Notes under the pieces: generated by a model
Seen by the model: only the letters and a program-made list of their open reading frames with translations
Databases searched by the model: none
What the model was told of the DNA's origin: nothing
Shown: piece after piece, positions 21,044 to 30,127 of the stretch
Layout of the letters: each line of letters opens with the position of its first letter
Position numbering within the stretch: position 1 is the first letter of the stretch
Source of the DNA: Planctomycetota bacterium
GTDB taxonomy: Bacteria; Planctomycetota; UBA1135; GCA-002686595
Assembly (NCBI GenBank): GCA_021413885.1
Contig: JAIOPM010000038.1
Span: forward strand, 115,031-179,030
Length of the DNA: 64,000 bases
Direction: 5' to 3'
Program-made: the position numbers and the translations under genes

Positions 21044-21964
21044 TCAGTCGCCGACGCGCTTGTCGTCCACGTAGTCGCCCGACCAATCCTTGTTGATCGA
21101 GCCGTCGGGATTCCAGTACGTCCAGCGTCCGTTGCGCTTGCCGTCCTTCATCTCGCCTTCCACTTGCTTCGCGCCCGTCTCGAACCACACGGTCGAGCGA
21201 CCGTTCGGCACGCCGACCGTGTACGTGGTCTCGGACTTCTTCGCGCCCGACGGGAACCACTCGACGCGCAGGCCTTCGGACTTGCCGGCCTTGTAGTTCG
21301 CCTCGGTGAGCAGCACTCCGTCCTCAGCGTACTCGCGGCGCGGGCCGTCGAGTTGTCCGTCGCGGAAGCCTTCCTCCGCCATGGTCTTGCCCGACAAGTA
21401 GCGGTGGATCCAACGCCCTTGCTTCACGCCGTCCGCGTACACGCCTTCCGCGACGACGACGCCGTTGGCTTCGTACTCCTTCCAAGTGCCGACTTCCTTG
21501 CCGCCGGCGTAAGCGCCTTCGCGCTTCTTGTTGTCCGGGGCGCGGTACTCGATGAACACGCCGTCCAGCGCGCCGCTCTTGTAGTTGGAGATGAGTTTCG
21601 GCGACTCGTTCTTCCAGTAGTGGTTGCCCTTGCCGTTGCGCACGCCGCGTTGGTACTCGTTCTCTTCCTTCAAGTGCCCGTTGTCCCAGCGCAGGACGAC
21701 GAGCCCATCCCAACGTCCGTCGAGCGTGTGACCGAGCTGGGAGATCTGGCCGTTCGGGTGCCACGTCTCGAATAGACCGTGGTTGACGATGCCGTCGCGA
21801 TCGCGGCGCACTTCGCGGCGCAACTTGAGCGTGCCGTCGGCGTAGCGCTCCTCGATGACCTCGATCTTCCCGGTGTCCTGGACGACCGCCGCCCTGTGCG
21901 AAGGCGACGCCGTCGGGGCGAGCGCGAGCAGGATCAACACTTGGATCTCCATGGTCGACAGCAT
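21044..21964 (-). CDS. YwqK/MORN-like repeat protein 2 (probably exported)
   Basis: About 306 residues from ATG 21962-21964; ATG 21950-21952 is an equally possible start. A hydrophobic N-terminus (IQVLILLALAPTASP) suggests export. About eleven repeats of about 23 residues follow (for example VGTWKEYEANGVVVAEGVY, GLRVEWFPSGAKKSETTY), and the end NGRWTYWNPDGSINKDWSGDY resembles that of the other two repeat proteins in the window. Probably the first gene of a pair with 20176-20991. It is divergent from the kinase at 22190. Confidence 0.78.
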   Translation of the reverse strand: MLSTMEIQVLILLALAPTASPSHRAAVVQDTGKIEVIEERYADGTLKLRREVRRDRDGIVNHGLFETWHPNGQISQLGHTLDGRWDGLVVLRWDNGHLKEENEYQRGVRNGKGNHYWKNESPKLISNYKSGALDGVFIEYRAPDNKKREGAYAGGKEVGTWKEYEANGVVVAEGVYADGVKQGRWIHRYLSGKTMAEEGFRDGQLDGPRREYAEDGVLLTEANYKAGKSEGLRVEWFPSGAKKSETTYTVGVPNGRSTVWFETGAKQVEGEMKDGKRNGRWTYWNPDGSINKDWSGDYVDDKRVGD

Positions 21965-22189
21965 ACTCCGAGCGAAGGGCGCTCGGCCGCGACACCTACG
22001 TCGGTCCGACGCACGGAGTTGGTGAACCAAGAGCTCGGTGCGCGCGAACGCGACGCCGACGACTCAGGGGCCGTCGCGCGACGAACGCACGAGTTCCGGA
22101 GCGGCGCCTGCTCTCCCGGAGTCGCTTCCCCTACCATGGTCATGCGCAGACCTTTCCGCCGCGTGCCCGGACGCCGACGCGCGAATTCG

Positions 22190-24076
22190 ATGGCCCAAGT
22201 CACTTTCGACGATCCCGACGAACGTCCGGTCGACCGCCTCGCCGCGGAATACTTGGAGCGGGTCGCGCGCGAAGGTCGCATCGATCCCGAGGAGTACGCG
22301 CGGCAGCTCGCGACCGAAGGCGAACGCGCCGAGTTCCTCCAGCTCGTCGCCGACGCCGCGCGCGCCTCGCAGCTCCTGCCGCGCGCGCTGACCGTCGGCG
22401 CGATCCTCGCCGAGCGGTATCGACTCGACGGCGAACTCGGCACCGGCGGCATGGGCAAGGTCTTTTCCGCGTGGGACGCGAAGCTCGAGCGCGCGGTCGC
22501 CGTCAAGGTGATGCACGCGCTCGGCGCGGGGGAAGCGTCGCGCGCGGAGCTCTTCCAACGCGAATCACGCTTGCTCGCCGCGCTCCAACACCCGGGCATC
22601 GTCGCAGTGCACGAGATCGCCGACGACGCCGCGCACGGCGTGCACTACATCGTGATGGATCGGATCGACGGACTGCCGGTCGATCGGTTCCTCGAACGCG
22701 TGCGTGCGCGCCGCGCGGCCGGAACCGTGCTCGGCGCCGCGCTCTTCGAAGACGCGCTCGAGCGCCCGACGCCCGCCGGGCGACCAAGCTTGCTCCACGG
22801 CGGCTGGTGGGAATGCGTCGCGCGCGTCGGCGCCGAGATCGCGCGGACGCTCGAGGCCGCGCACGAACGCGGCGTCGTGCACCGCGACCTGAAGCCGAGC
22901 AACGTGTTGCTCTGCGGCGGCGGTCATCCGGTGCTGCTCGACTTCGGCTTGGCGGCGTTGCGCGGTGCGGGCCCGGCGTCCGAAGGAGCCACGTTCTGCG
23001 GCAGCCTGCCTTACCTCGCGCCCGAGCAAGCGCGGACCTTCGAGTCCGGCGACGATCCGCGGAGCGACGTCTTCCAAGTCGGCTTGGTGCTCTACGAGCT
23101 CGTGACGTTGCACCGCGCGTACGACGGGGCGGAGGTCGACGCGTTGCTCGAGCAAGTGCGCCGCGGCGCGGTCCGCCCCGCGCGCGAGCACGACTCCGCG
23201 CTTCCCGTCGAACTCGCCGCGATCGTGCACGGAGCCCTCGCCGAGGATTTGAAGCTGCGCTACGCGAGTGCGCGCGCGCTGCGCGAGGACCTCGAGCTCT
23301 ACCTCGCGGGCCTGCCGCCGAAAGCGCTGACCCGTCACCGCTGGCGCCGCTTGTGGAAGCGCACGCTGCACGCGACGCGGCGTCGTCCGTTGGTCGCGGC
23401 CACGCTCGTCACGTTGTTGCTCGGGAGCGCCTCCTACGGAACGTGGTACGCGGTCCAAGCCGCGCGTTGGAAACCGCCGGCGCCGCAGTTCGTCCGTGTG
23501 CACGACTGGCGCTTCGAACCGCTCTCGAGCGGCGGTGGCGTGATGCCGGAGGACCTCATCGGCGCGCGCCTCGAATCGGACCGGCCGCTGGTCGTCTACG
23601 CACTCGAGAGTTGGACGATCGGCAAAGTCGAGTTCGTCAGGCCGACCCTCCCGTCGGCGGTCGACGCATCGGATTCGAAGCGGAGCGTGCGCGGCGACGA
23701 AGCGTCCGGCGCGTTGAGGCTTCCGCCGGGAGACCACGTCGTGCTGCTCCAGTCGATCGATCTCGAAAGCCCGCACGACGTCGGCTGCAGGATGCTCATC
23801 GCGCGGGCCGAGTTGCCGATGCTCGAAGTGTGGCTCGCCAACCTGCGCGGCGCGATCGCCGCCGGCGAGGACGGCGTGCCGTGGGATGACGCGCAGCGCA
23901 CGCTCGCGAACTCGGTCGACTTCGTCGCCCGCGGCGGGCCCGAACGCGCGTTCGACGATCCTGTGATGCGGAAAAGCCTGGCGGCGGCGGTGACGACCTG
24001 GTCGGACTCCGAGCGCGCGACCGGCAGGAACCCGGACCTCGAGATGTACCGAGTCTCCGTCGTCGTTGGACGCTGA
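22190..24076 (+). CDS. Transmembrane Ser/Thr protein kinase 2
   Basis: 628 residues from ATG 22190; upstream ATGs at 22136 and 22142 would add an Arg-rich leader without changing the domains. Residues about 75-370 are a Hanks kinase: GTGGMG 84-89, VAVKVM (K106), VVHRDLKPSNVL (H231, D233), LLDFG (D251), and PYLAPEQA. A low-homology insert of about 35 residues (about 170-207) precedes the catalytic loop. One TM helix at about 400-420 (PLVAATLVTLLLGSASYGTW) leads to about 205 residues outside, beta-rich and without a domain I recognise. The N-terminal 70 residues look like a short helical domain. It lies divergent from the repeat gene at 21964 and ends 8 nt from DUF3501. Confidence 0.9.
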   Translation: MAQVTFDDPDERPVDRLAAEYLERVAREGRIDPEEYARQLATEGERAEFLQLVADAARASQLLPRALTVGAILAERYRLDGELGTGGMGKVFSAWDAKLERAVAVKVMHALGAGEASRAELFQRESRLLAALQHPGIVAVHEIADDAAHGVHYIVMDRIDGLPVDRFLERVRARRAAGTVLGAALFEDALERPTPAGRPSLLHGGWWECVARVGAEIARTLEAAHERGVVHRDLKPSNVLLCGGGHPVLLDFGLAALRGAGPASEGATFCGSLPYLAPEQARTFESGDDPRSDVFQVGLVLYELVTLHRAYDGAEVDALLEQVRRGAVRPAREHDSALPVELAAIVHGALAEDLKLRYASARALREDLELYLAGLPPKALTRHRWRRLWKRTLHATRRRPLVAATLVTLLLGSASYGTWYAVQAARWKPPAPQFVRVHDWRFEPLSSGGGVMPEDLIGARLESDRPLVVYALESWTIGKVEFVRPTLPSAVDASDSKRSVRGDEASGALRLPPGDHVVLLQSIDLESPHDVGCRMLIARAELPMLEVWLANLRGAIAAGEDGVPWDDAQRTLANSVDFVARGGPERAFDDPVMRKSLAAAVTTWSDSERATGRNPDLEMYRVSVVVGR

Positions 24077-24083
24077 ACTAGGC

Positions 24084-24638
24084 TCAGCTCGCGAGGTCGC
24101 GGTACAACGCCTCGCGCGTCGGCGGCTCGAGCAACGTCTCCGCGACGAGCCCCGGCAGATCGACGCCGATCGCGACCGGCACTCCGCCGCGCACGTCGAA
24201 CTTGAAGTACTGCACCGACGACAGACGCGTGTCGCCGATCTGGCGTTCGTCGAAACTCGCGCGGACGCGGGAGCCGTCCTCCATGCGCAGGAAGACGTGG
24301 CGCGGGAGCGCGAGCCAACGCCCGAGCTTGTCCTTGCGCTCCTCCGGATCGTCGATCTCGATCAACAGTGTGCACCCGAGCTCACCGTCGCCGCCGAGCA
24401 ACTCGTTGTACGTGTCGATCTCGTGGCGGATGTCCGCTTCCTTGACGATGCGCTCGGTGCGGATCATCTCCTGGATCTGGTAGCGCACCGTGTCCGGGTT
24501 CTCGAAGAGGAACGTGAACACGCCGGCGACGTGAACGCGGCGCAGACGCTTCTCCTCCAGGATGCGGGAGCGCGAGACCTCGCGCTGCTCTTCGTACGTG
24601 ACGTAATCGAGGATTTGATCGCGGGTGACGGGCTTCAT
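24084..24638 (-). CDS. DUF3501 family protein
   Basis: A 184-residue protein. MKPVTRDQILDYVTYEEQR, then FLFENPDTVRYQIQEMIRTE and HEIDTYNELLGG are the defining strings of DUF3501. Function is unknown. In many proteobacteria the family sits next to rubrerythrin and an Fe-S (heterodisulfide-reductase-like) protein, but neither is present here. It stands alone between a convergent kinase gene and a 264-bp gap. Confidence 0.88.
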   Translation of the reverse strand: MKPVTRDQILDYVTYEEQREVSRSRILEEKRLRRVHVAGVFTFLFENPDTVRYQIQEMIRTERIVKEADIRHEIDTYNELLGGDGELGCTLLIEIDDPEERKDKLGRWLALPRHVFLRMEDGSRVRASFDERQIGDTRLSSVQYFKFDVRGGVPVAIGVDLPGLVAETLLEPPTREALYRDLAS

Positions 24639-24764
24639 GCGGGAGTCCTCGCGCGCGAGGAGCGCGGAATCTAGCGTCCCGACTCGGAAGTTCGCAGCAG
24701 GAGTCGAAGCCGCCTGGGTCGCTTCCGTCGTCCGATCGCTCGCCCGTGAACGAAAGCCCGAGTT

Positions 24765-24833
24765 GCTTGACGGGCCCTTTTGATCTTCGAAGGTTCTCTC
24801 CAGCCTTTACCCGACGGAATGGGCCCGTCAAGC
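24765..24833. repeat. Perfect 13-bp inverted repeat, 43-nt spacer
   Basis: GCTTGACGGGCCC at 24765-24777 is repeated in exact inverse as GGGCCCGTCAAGC at 24821-24833. The spacer holds a small CTTCGAAG palindrome and is lower in GC than the surroundings. It lies in the 264-bp gap between DUF3501 and the end of the SagB-like gene, about 70 nt downstream of the latter on the minus strand. There is no T-run on either side, so it is not a standard terminator. It could be a long-range hairpin closing the operon transcript, a protein site, or a mobile-element scar. I see no ORF in the gap. Confidence 0.75.
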
Positions 24834-24902
24834 GAGCCCTGCGACGAACGCCGTCGCGGTCGGGTTCCCTCGGGTTCGCGAGGTCCGGGCCGACCTTCGT
24901 CC

Positions 24903-26585
24903 TCAACCGTAGGCGGGGAGGGTCGAGAGCCGCGGATCGTCGCGCCGGGCTCCGCACGCGAACTGGTAGAGGCACACCGGACCGCCCGTGAGCATTCCTA
25001 GCGCGCCGCTCGTCGGTTGATCGAAGAAGCAACCGATGCCGGTGCCCGCGAGGCCGAGCGCTTCCGCCTCGAGGTAGAGAAGGTGAACGACGAAGCCGGC
25101 TTCCCAGTGGAGCTCGCGGTACGCCCGCGGGCCGCGCGCGACGAGCTCGCCCTCGAGGTCGGCGAACGCGGCGACGGAGAAGCAACCGTCGGACGCGATC
25201 TCCTGGTGGCAGGCGATCGAGCGCGCGAGCGCACGGACGTCGCCGAGCCGCAGCTCGACGAGCGCCAAGTTCCACGGCGCGGTGTCGACGTCGCGTAGTT
25301 CTCCCGCGCGGCCGAGCGCGCGCGTCCACGCCTCGCGCCGCGCCGGATCGCGCAACAGCAAGTACGCGCCGCTCGCGAGACCCTCGACGCGATGGACGAA
25401 CACGACGAGATCGACGCGCGGCGAACCGGGAATCGGGCCGGCGATCAGGCGATCGTCGCCCGCGAGCGTGCGAGCGAGCGTCTGCACGAAGCCCGCGCGC
25501 GCCAACGCACGGTTCGGATCGAACGCGGTCGCGCTGCGGCGCGCACGCACGACGGCGCGCAGACCGAGCGGCTCGGGCGCGTCGTCGCGCACGGTCGTGA
25601 GCACGAGCGGCGACGGCGTCGGATCGGCGACCGTGGCGGCCTTGCGCGTCGCCAGCGCGATCGCGTCGAGCGCGTCCCAGTCGACGTGCCCGCTCGAGAG
25701 CTCGTTCGGCGTGCCGAAACGTTGGAGCGCGCGAAAACGCGCCGCGAGATCGGCGGGCGGCGCGAACCGCGGCTCGGGCGCGTCCTGCGCCTCGAACGCG
25801 AGCAACACGTCGGGCTCCTCGCGCTCGTCGCCGACTTGATCGAAGACGCCGCACAACGCCGCGAGTTCGTCGCTCGACGGCCCGTCGAGACGCCGCACGC
25901 GCCAGCCGAGTCCCGCCGCGGCGAGCGACAACGCGCCGAGGGCGTGACCGAGATCCATCTGGCAATAGCGGAACGCGCGCTCGCCGTACTTCCACGCTTC
26001 ACGCCACGCGATCGAAGTCAGGCCGACGAATACGACAGGGCCGGCGAAGCCGCGCGCGAGAGACGCGAAGAGTTCGTCGTCGACGAACGCTCGCCGTTCG
26101 AGCCCGTGCACGTCGCTCGCGTAGTGCGCGACGAACGGACGATCCGAGAGACCCGCGAGCGCCGGCGCGACGAGGTACGCCTCGGTCGGATGGAGGTTGC
26201 CGCTCGACGGATTGCAGCGCAGCGCCCAACGCGCTTCGCCGGATTGCTTCCACGCGGAGAGCGCGAGCGAATCGAAGAAGAGTTGGCCGAGCGCTTCCGC
26301 GTCGAACGGCCGCGGCGCGACGGAGCCGCGGTGGAACGCCGGTTCGTAGCGCGGTTCGACCGTCGGCTCCGGCCGCGCGAGCTGCAGGACTTCCGCGCCC
26401 GCGTAGCGTCGGAACGGATCGGGTTGCGTCTCCCAATCGAGCTCCAGCGGCCCGGTCGCGAAGCGCCCGAAGTCGTGGCAAGTCGCCGCGTGGTACGCGC
26501 GCACGACCGCGAGCGGATCGGGCGTCGTCGTTGCGCGCGAGCCGCGGCCGTCGTCGGCCGCGCGTCGGCGCGAGAAGAAACCCAC
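24903..26585 (-). CDS. SagB/ThcOx-type tandem nitroreductase
   Basis: A 560-residue protein containing two nitroreductase-fold halves. The first half (about 100-250) has RCNPSSGNLHPTEAYLV, the SagB-type FMN-binding string, and FRYCQMDLGHALGALSLAA. The second half (about 345-555) has RRSATAFDP, then SDGCFSVAAFADL and HWEAGFVVHLLYLEAEALGL, ending near GALGMLTGGPVCLYQFACG. Such double proteins are flavin oxidases related to the azoline oxidases of ribosomal peptide pathways. No YcaO cyclodehydratase, precursor peptide or protease is nearby. The GTG start lies 6 nt after the HEAT gene, with AGGA just upstream. Confidence 0.82.
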   Translation of the reverse strand: MGFFSRRRAADDGRGSRATTTPDPLAVVRAYHAATCHDFGRFATGPLELDWETQPDPFRRYAGAEVLQLARPEPTVEPRYEPAFHRGSVAPRPFDAEALGQLFFDSLALSAWKQSGEARWALRCNPSSGNLHPTEAYLVAPALAGLSDRPFVAHYASDVHGLERRAFVDDELFASLARGFAGPVVFVGLTSIAWREAWKYGERAFRYCQMDLGHALGALSLAAAGLGWRVRRLDGPSSDELAALCGVFDQVGDEREEPDVLLAFEAQDAPEPRFAPPADLAARFRALQRFGTPNELSSGHVDWDALDAIALATRKAATVADPTPSPLVLTTVRDDAPEPLGLRAVVRARRSATAFDPNRALARAGFVQTLARTLAGDDRLIAGPIPGSPRVDLVVFVHRVEGLASGAYLLLRDPARREAWTRALGRAGELRDVDTAPWNLALVELRLGDVRALARSIACHQEIASDGCFSVAAFADLEGELVARGPRAYRELHWEAGFVVHLLYLEAEALGLAGTGIGCFFDQPTSGALGMLTGGPVCLYQFACGARRDDPRLSTLPAYG

Positions 26586-26591
26586 GGGTTC

Positions 26592-26834
26592 CTAGTGCGC
26601 GGCGCGGCGGATGCGCGAGAGCGCGTCGGACGCGGCGAGGCACACCTCGCCGTTCTCGTCGGCGATCGCTTCTTCCAACGCGGGCATCGCCGGCGTCGCG
26701 CGCGTGCCGAGGTCGCCGAGCTTCTGGGCGGCCTTGAAGCGCGTCTCCCAGTTCGCGTCTTTCAAATCCTTGGCGAGCTTCTGCACCTCGGCGTCGCCGC
26801 CGCCGCCACCGAAGATCTTTCCTAAGAGTCCCAT
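26592..26834 (-). CDS. Small HEAT-repeat protein
   Basis: An 80-residue protein from ATG 26832-26834. After MGLLGKIFGGGGG it has LAKDLKDANWETRFKAAQKL and PALEEAIADENGEVCLAASD, two HEAT helical repeats. No enzyme motif is visible. It precedes the SagB-like gene by 6 nt and follows the DUF72 gene by 90 nt on the same strand. It may be a short adaptor; its partner is unknown. Confidence 0.7.
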   Translation of the reverse strand: MGLLGKIFGGGGGDAEVQKLAKDLKDANWETRFKAAQKLGDLGTRATPAMPALEEAIADENGEVCLAASDALSRIRRAAH

Positions 26835-26924
26835 GGTTGTGTGGAGTTCCGCCGCGTGCCGAGGATCGTCGGCGCTTCGTCGGACTCGAAGCCTACCACG
26901 CAGCCGCGAGTCGTCCAACGCGGG

Positions 26925-27761
26925 TCAAGCGCGAGCGACGAGAGCGGTGAGCTCGCGCGCCGTCGCCGGGCCGTGACCGGCGAAGTGATCGCTCGCGAAC
27001 GCGAAGACGTCGCGGCCCGCGGCGAGCGCTTCGCGACAGAGCCTTGCCCAACCGGGAAGACGCGAGGTCGCCGCGAGCGCCGAGGCTCCCGCCGCGGATT
27101 CGACGCCCCGGACCTCGCACCGCGCTCCCATCAAGCGCACGTACGCGAAATCGGTCGTCAGCGCCTCCACACCGAACCGTGTCGGCAACGGGACGCGCGG
27201 GAAGTCGACCCACGCCCACGCGACTCGATGCGCGCCGAGGAGAGCGAAGAGAGGCGGACCGATCCAAGCCCCGTTGCGCAACTCGACCGCGTAGCGGAAT
27301 TCGCGCGGCAGCTCGCCGAGGAAGCGGTCGAGCCGCGCCAAGAACGCCTCGGGCTTCGCGAACACTCGGGGCGAGAACGGCGGGAACTGGAGCAGCAGCG
27401 GTCCGCACTTGCCGCCGAACGGCGACATGAAGCCGAGGAAGTCGTCGAGCTCCTTGCCGACGTGCTCGCGCAGCAGCAGGCGCTCCGCGTCGGGAGCGCG
27501 CGGATCGCCGCCGTGCACCACCGCGCCCGGGAACTTCGCCGCCATGCGGAACTCCGCCGGCATCTGCGCATTCCAACCAAACCATCGGTCCACGTGCGGC
27601 ACGCCGTAGTACGTCGCGTCGGTTTCGACGGCGTCGAACTGCGTCGCGTAGAACGCGAGCCGCCGATCTTCGTCGAGGTCGGCCGGATAGAAGCGTCCCT
27701 TCCAGGCGACCTTCGACCAACGGATCGTGCCGCAGCGAAATCTGCCGCGCGCGGCGCTCAT
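26925..27761 (-). CDS. DUF72 (YecE-like) TIM-barrel protein
   Basis: A 278-residue protein. It begins FRCGTIRWSKVAWKGRFYP and continues with FDAVETDATYYGVP, PAEFRMAAKFP, LLLQFPPFSP, FRYAVELRN and VDFPRVPLP, the ordered conserved strings of DUF72. The family adopts a TIM barrel related to xylose-isomerase-like folds and has no agreed function. The ATG overlaps the stop of the DUF4159 gene (ATGA 27758-27761), so the two are translationally coupled. Confidence 0.9.
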   Translation of the reverse strand: MSAARGRFRCGTIRWSKVAWKGRFYPADLDEDRRLAFYATQFDAVETDATYYGVPHVDRWFGWNAQMPAEFRMAAKFPGAVVHGGDPRAPDAERLLLREHVGKELDDFLGFMSPFGGKCGPLLLQFPPFSPRVFAKPEAFLARLDRFLGELPREFRYAVELRNGAWIGPPLFALLGAHRVAWAWVDFPRVPLPTRFGVEALTTDFAYVRLMGARCEVRGVESAAGASALAATSRLPGWARLCREALAAGRDVFAFASDHFAGHGPATARELTALVARA

Positions 27762-30127
27762 TCACCGATGCGCTTGCGGCGCACGAAGTTGGTCAGGAAA
27801 CGGAACGCGAAGAGGTCGGGGATTTCCTTCGCCGCGCCGACGTTCGAGCCCCACCACTTCTCGTCGCGCGTCTGACGCCAACGCGCGTAGTCGAGGCCGA
27901 GGTGATCGAACGCGTACGCGATCCGATCGTCGGGCGTCTTCAAACCGGTCGCCATTTCGAAGCCTTGGAGATCGAAGTGATTGACCGAGTCGAGGATCAA
28001 TCCGTGGCCGGCGTGGAACCAGACCGCGAGCTCGCCCGAGCCCCAACGCTCCGCGCAGATCGGACTGTCGACGAGCACCTCGCAACGCTCGGGATCGATC
28101 ACTTGGATCAGGTGCGCGCCTTCGAGCTTGAAGATCGGCGTCGTGTGCGGCGGAAAGACGCCTTGGACGTACGGGCTGTCGGGCGCGACGCACGCACCCG
28201 GCACGTCGTCGAGCACCTCGCCCTTCGTCTCGTACTTGCGGACGACACCCGGGTAGACGCGCTCGACGGTTTCGTGCAACGCCCAACACGACGCGAAGAG
28301 GTAGCCACCGGTGCGCACGAACCACGCGAGGCGATCGACGTCCTTCGGCTCGATCTCGCCCGGACAGTTCGCGACGTAGACCGCGCCGGGATGGATCGCG
28401 TCGTCGACCAAGCGATTCGCCTCGGTCATCCGGTGCTTGATCTTCTGGCGTTCGAGCAGGTTCTGCATGTTGTCCCCGCCGGGTCGGCCGGCGAAGACGA
28501 TCACGTCGAGGTCCTGATACACCGACGTGTAGTCGGGCGAGCCGTAGCCGTACTTCTCGAGCCGCTCGCGCAATTCGGCGGTCGGCCTGAACGTCACCTT
28601 CGCTTCGTTCTCCGCCCACCACTTGCGCCACACGGCGACGTCGGCGGGCATGCGCTCGCCCGCGGTGTGTTGGAGGAACTCGTGCGCGACGCGCGCGAGC
28701 GCCGTGTCCGGATCGCCGAGCGCTTCGATCATCAGCGGCACGCACGCAGGTCGCCCCCACCACGAGAACCCGACCAACGCCGCGCCGCGCTTGCGCCAAT
28801 CCGGATCCTTCGCGAGGGTCGCGAGCGGCGCGAACGCCGTGTCCTCGCGCGTCTTGCCGAGCGACACCGCGGCGCACACGGCGACGGTCCACTCGCGATC
28901 GCCGAGGGCGCGCGTCAGCGGCTCGATCGCTTTCTTCACGCCCTCGACGCCGAGCGAGACCGCGGCTTCCTCGCGCACCAACGGATCGGCGTCGTCGCGC
29001 AGGCGTTCGAGCACGGCTTGGAGGAGTTCCGGATCCTTGACGCCGAAGCACTCGACCGCGACGCGCAGCGCGACGTGACGCACGCGCGCTTCCGGATCGC
29101 TCGCGATCAATGCGCGCACGCGCTTCGAGAGCGCGTCGTCCTTGGTCTCGCCCACCGCGTGGACCGCGGCGGCGCGGACCGCGACCGACTTGTGCGAGAG
29201 ACCACGTTCGAGCGTCGCCTTCGCGGCGGCGCGGATGGGATCGGCGATTTCCTTGCGCGCGCAGATCGCGCTCGCGAGGCGCACTGCGCGCACGGCGACG
29301 CGGCTGTCCTCGCTGTTCGAGAGCGCCTCGAGCGACTGCTCCCACGTGAAGTTCCCCGAACCGCCGCGTGCCGCGCCACGACCGCCGCCTCCGCCGCCGC
29401 CGTTCGCACCCGGACCATCCGGCGCGACGACGGCGACCGCCGCGAGCGCGCCGATCACGCGACGTTCGAGCACCGCGTTCAACGGCCCGATCGCGAACAG
29501 CATCAGCAGCGGTCCCGCGTCCTCGCCGCTCGGCGCGTGCGCGACGCCTTCGAGCGCAGCGGCGCGCACCGCGAGGCTCTCGGACTCCAGCGCTTCGGTG
29601 AGCGACTCCCGTCGCATCTTTTCGTCGCCGGCGGGCAACGCGCGCGCGGCGAGTTGTCCTTCGCTGGGCTCCTTCGCCTTCTTCGCCTTCAGCCACGCCT
29701 TGGTCACCGCGTCGCGCGCGCGCGGATCGACCTTGTCCGCGGCGAGCACGGCGAGCGCTTCGAGGGCATACGACGCGCGCTTGCCGCCGAGCAGCTTCGA
29801 GAGCTCGGCCGACGCGCGCGGCGCGTCGATCTTCAGCAACGCTTCGGACGCGGCGGCGCGCAGACGCTCGATCGGCGCCGCCGACGCGAGGTCGACCAAC
29901 TTCGGTAGTGCAGTCCTCGCGCCGTGTGCGCCGAGGGCGATCGCCGCGCGCTCGACCACCTCCCAGTCGCGATCGTCGAGGGCCGAGAGCAACAACCTGT
30001 CGGCCTTGTCCGGCGTGTCGGCCGCGAGGACTGCGACCGCGGCGAGACGCTCCTCGACGTTCTTCGACTTCAGGTCGCGCGCCGGATCGGCTTGCAGCAA
30101 GAACGACAACAAGAGCGGAGCGATCAT
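27758..30127 (-). CDS. Exported HEAT-repeat protein with C-terminal DUF4159 domain
   Basis: 789 residues from ATG 30125-30127 (overlapping the stop of the molybdopterin gene). A short hydrophobic leader (MIAPLLLSFLLQADP) is followed by about 500 residues of HEAT repeats, interrupted by a Gly-rich loop (ANGGGGGGGRGAARGG) at about 235. Residues about 560-789 are DUF4159-like: VYQDLDVIVFAGRPGGDN, LVDDAIHPGAVYVANCPG, WFVRTGGYLFASCWALHET, GELAVWFHAGHGLILDSVN. DUF4159 resembles a glutamine-amidotransferase-like fold used in planctomycete secreted proteins of unknown role. Confidence 0.78.
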   Translation of the reverse strand: MIAPLLLSFLLQADPARDLKSKNVEERLAAVAVLAADTPDKADRLLLSALDDRDWEVVERAAIALGAHGARTALPKLVDLASAAPIERLRAAASEALLKIDAPRASAELSKLLGGKRASYALEALAVLAADKVDPRARDAVTKAWLKAKKAKEPSEGQLAARALPAGDEKMRRESLTEALESESLAVRAAALEGVAHAPSGEDAGPLLMLFAIGPLNAVLERRVIGALAAVAVVAPDGPGANGGGGGGGRGAARGGSGNFTWEQSLEALSNSEDSRVAVRAVRLASAICARKEIADPIRAAAKATLERGLSHKSVAVRAAAVHAVGETKDDALSKRVRALIASDPEARVRHVALRVAVECFGVKDPELLQAVLERLRDDADPLVREEAAVSLGVEGVKKAIEPLTRALGDREWTVAVCAAVSLGKTREDTAFAPLATLAKDPDWRKRGAALVGFSWWGRPACVPLMIEALGDPDTALARVAHEFLQHTAGERMPADVAVWRKWWAENEAKVTFRPTAELRERLEKYGYGSPDYTSVYQDLDVIVFAGRPGGDNMQNLLERQKIKHRMTEANRLVDDAIHPGAVYVANCPGEIEPKDVDRLAWFVRTGGYLFASCWALHETVERVYPGVVRKYETKGEVLDDVPGACVAPDSPYVQGVFPPHTTPIFKLEGAHLIQVIDPERCEVLVDSPICAERWGSGELAVWFHAGHGLILDSVNHFDLQGFEMATGLKTPDDRIAYAFDHLGLDYARWRQTRDEKWWGSNVGAAKEIPDLFAFRFLTNFVRRKRIGE

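Noticed and set aside
20176..21964. Toxin-antitoxin locus suggested by YwqK antitoxin naming
   Set aside because: Two repeat proteins lie together and no toxin-like gene is adjacent on either side.
24639..24902. Possible tRNA or riboswitch in the gap before the SagB-like gene
   Set aside because: I find no T-loop sequence, acceptor stem or known riboswitch core; only the inverted repeat is convincing.
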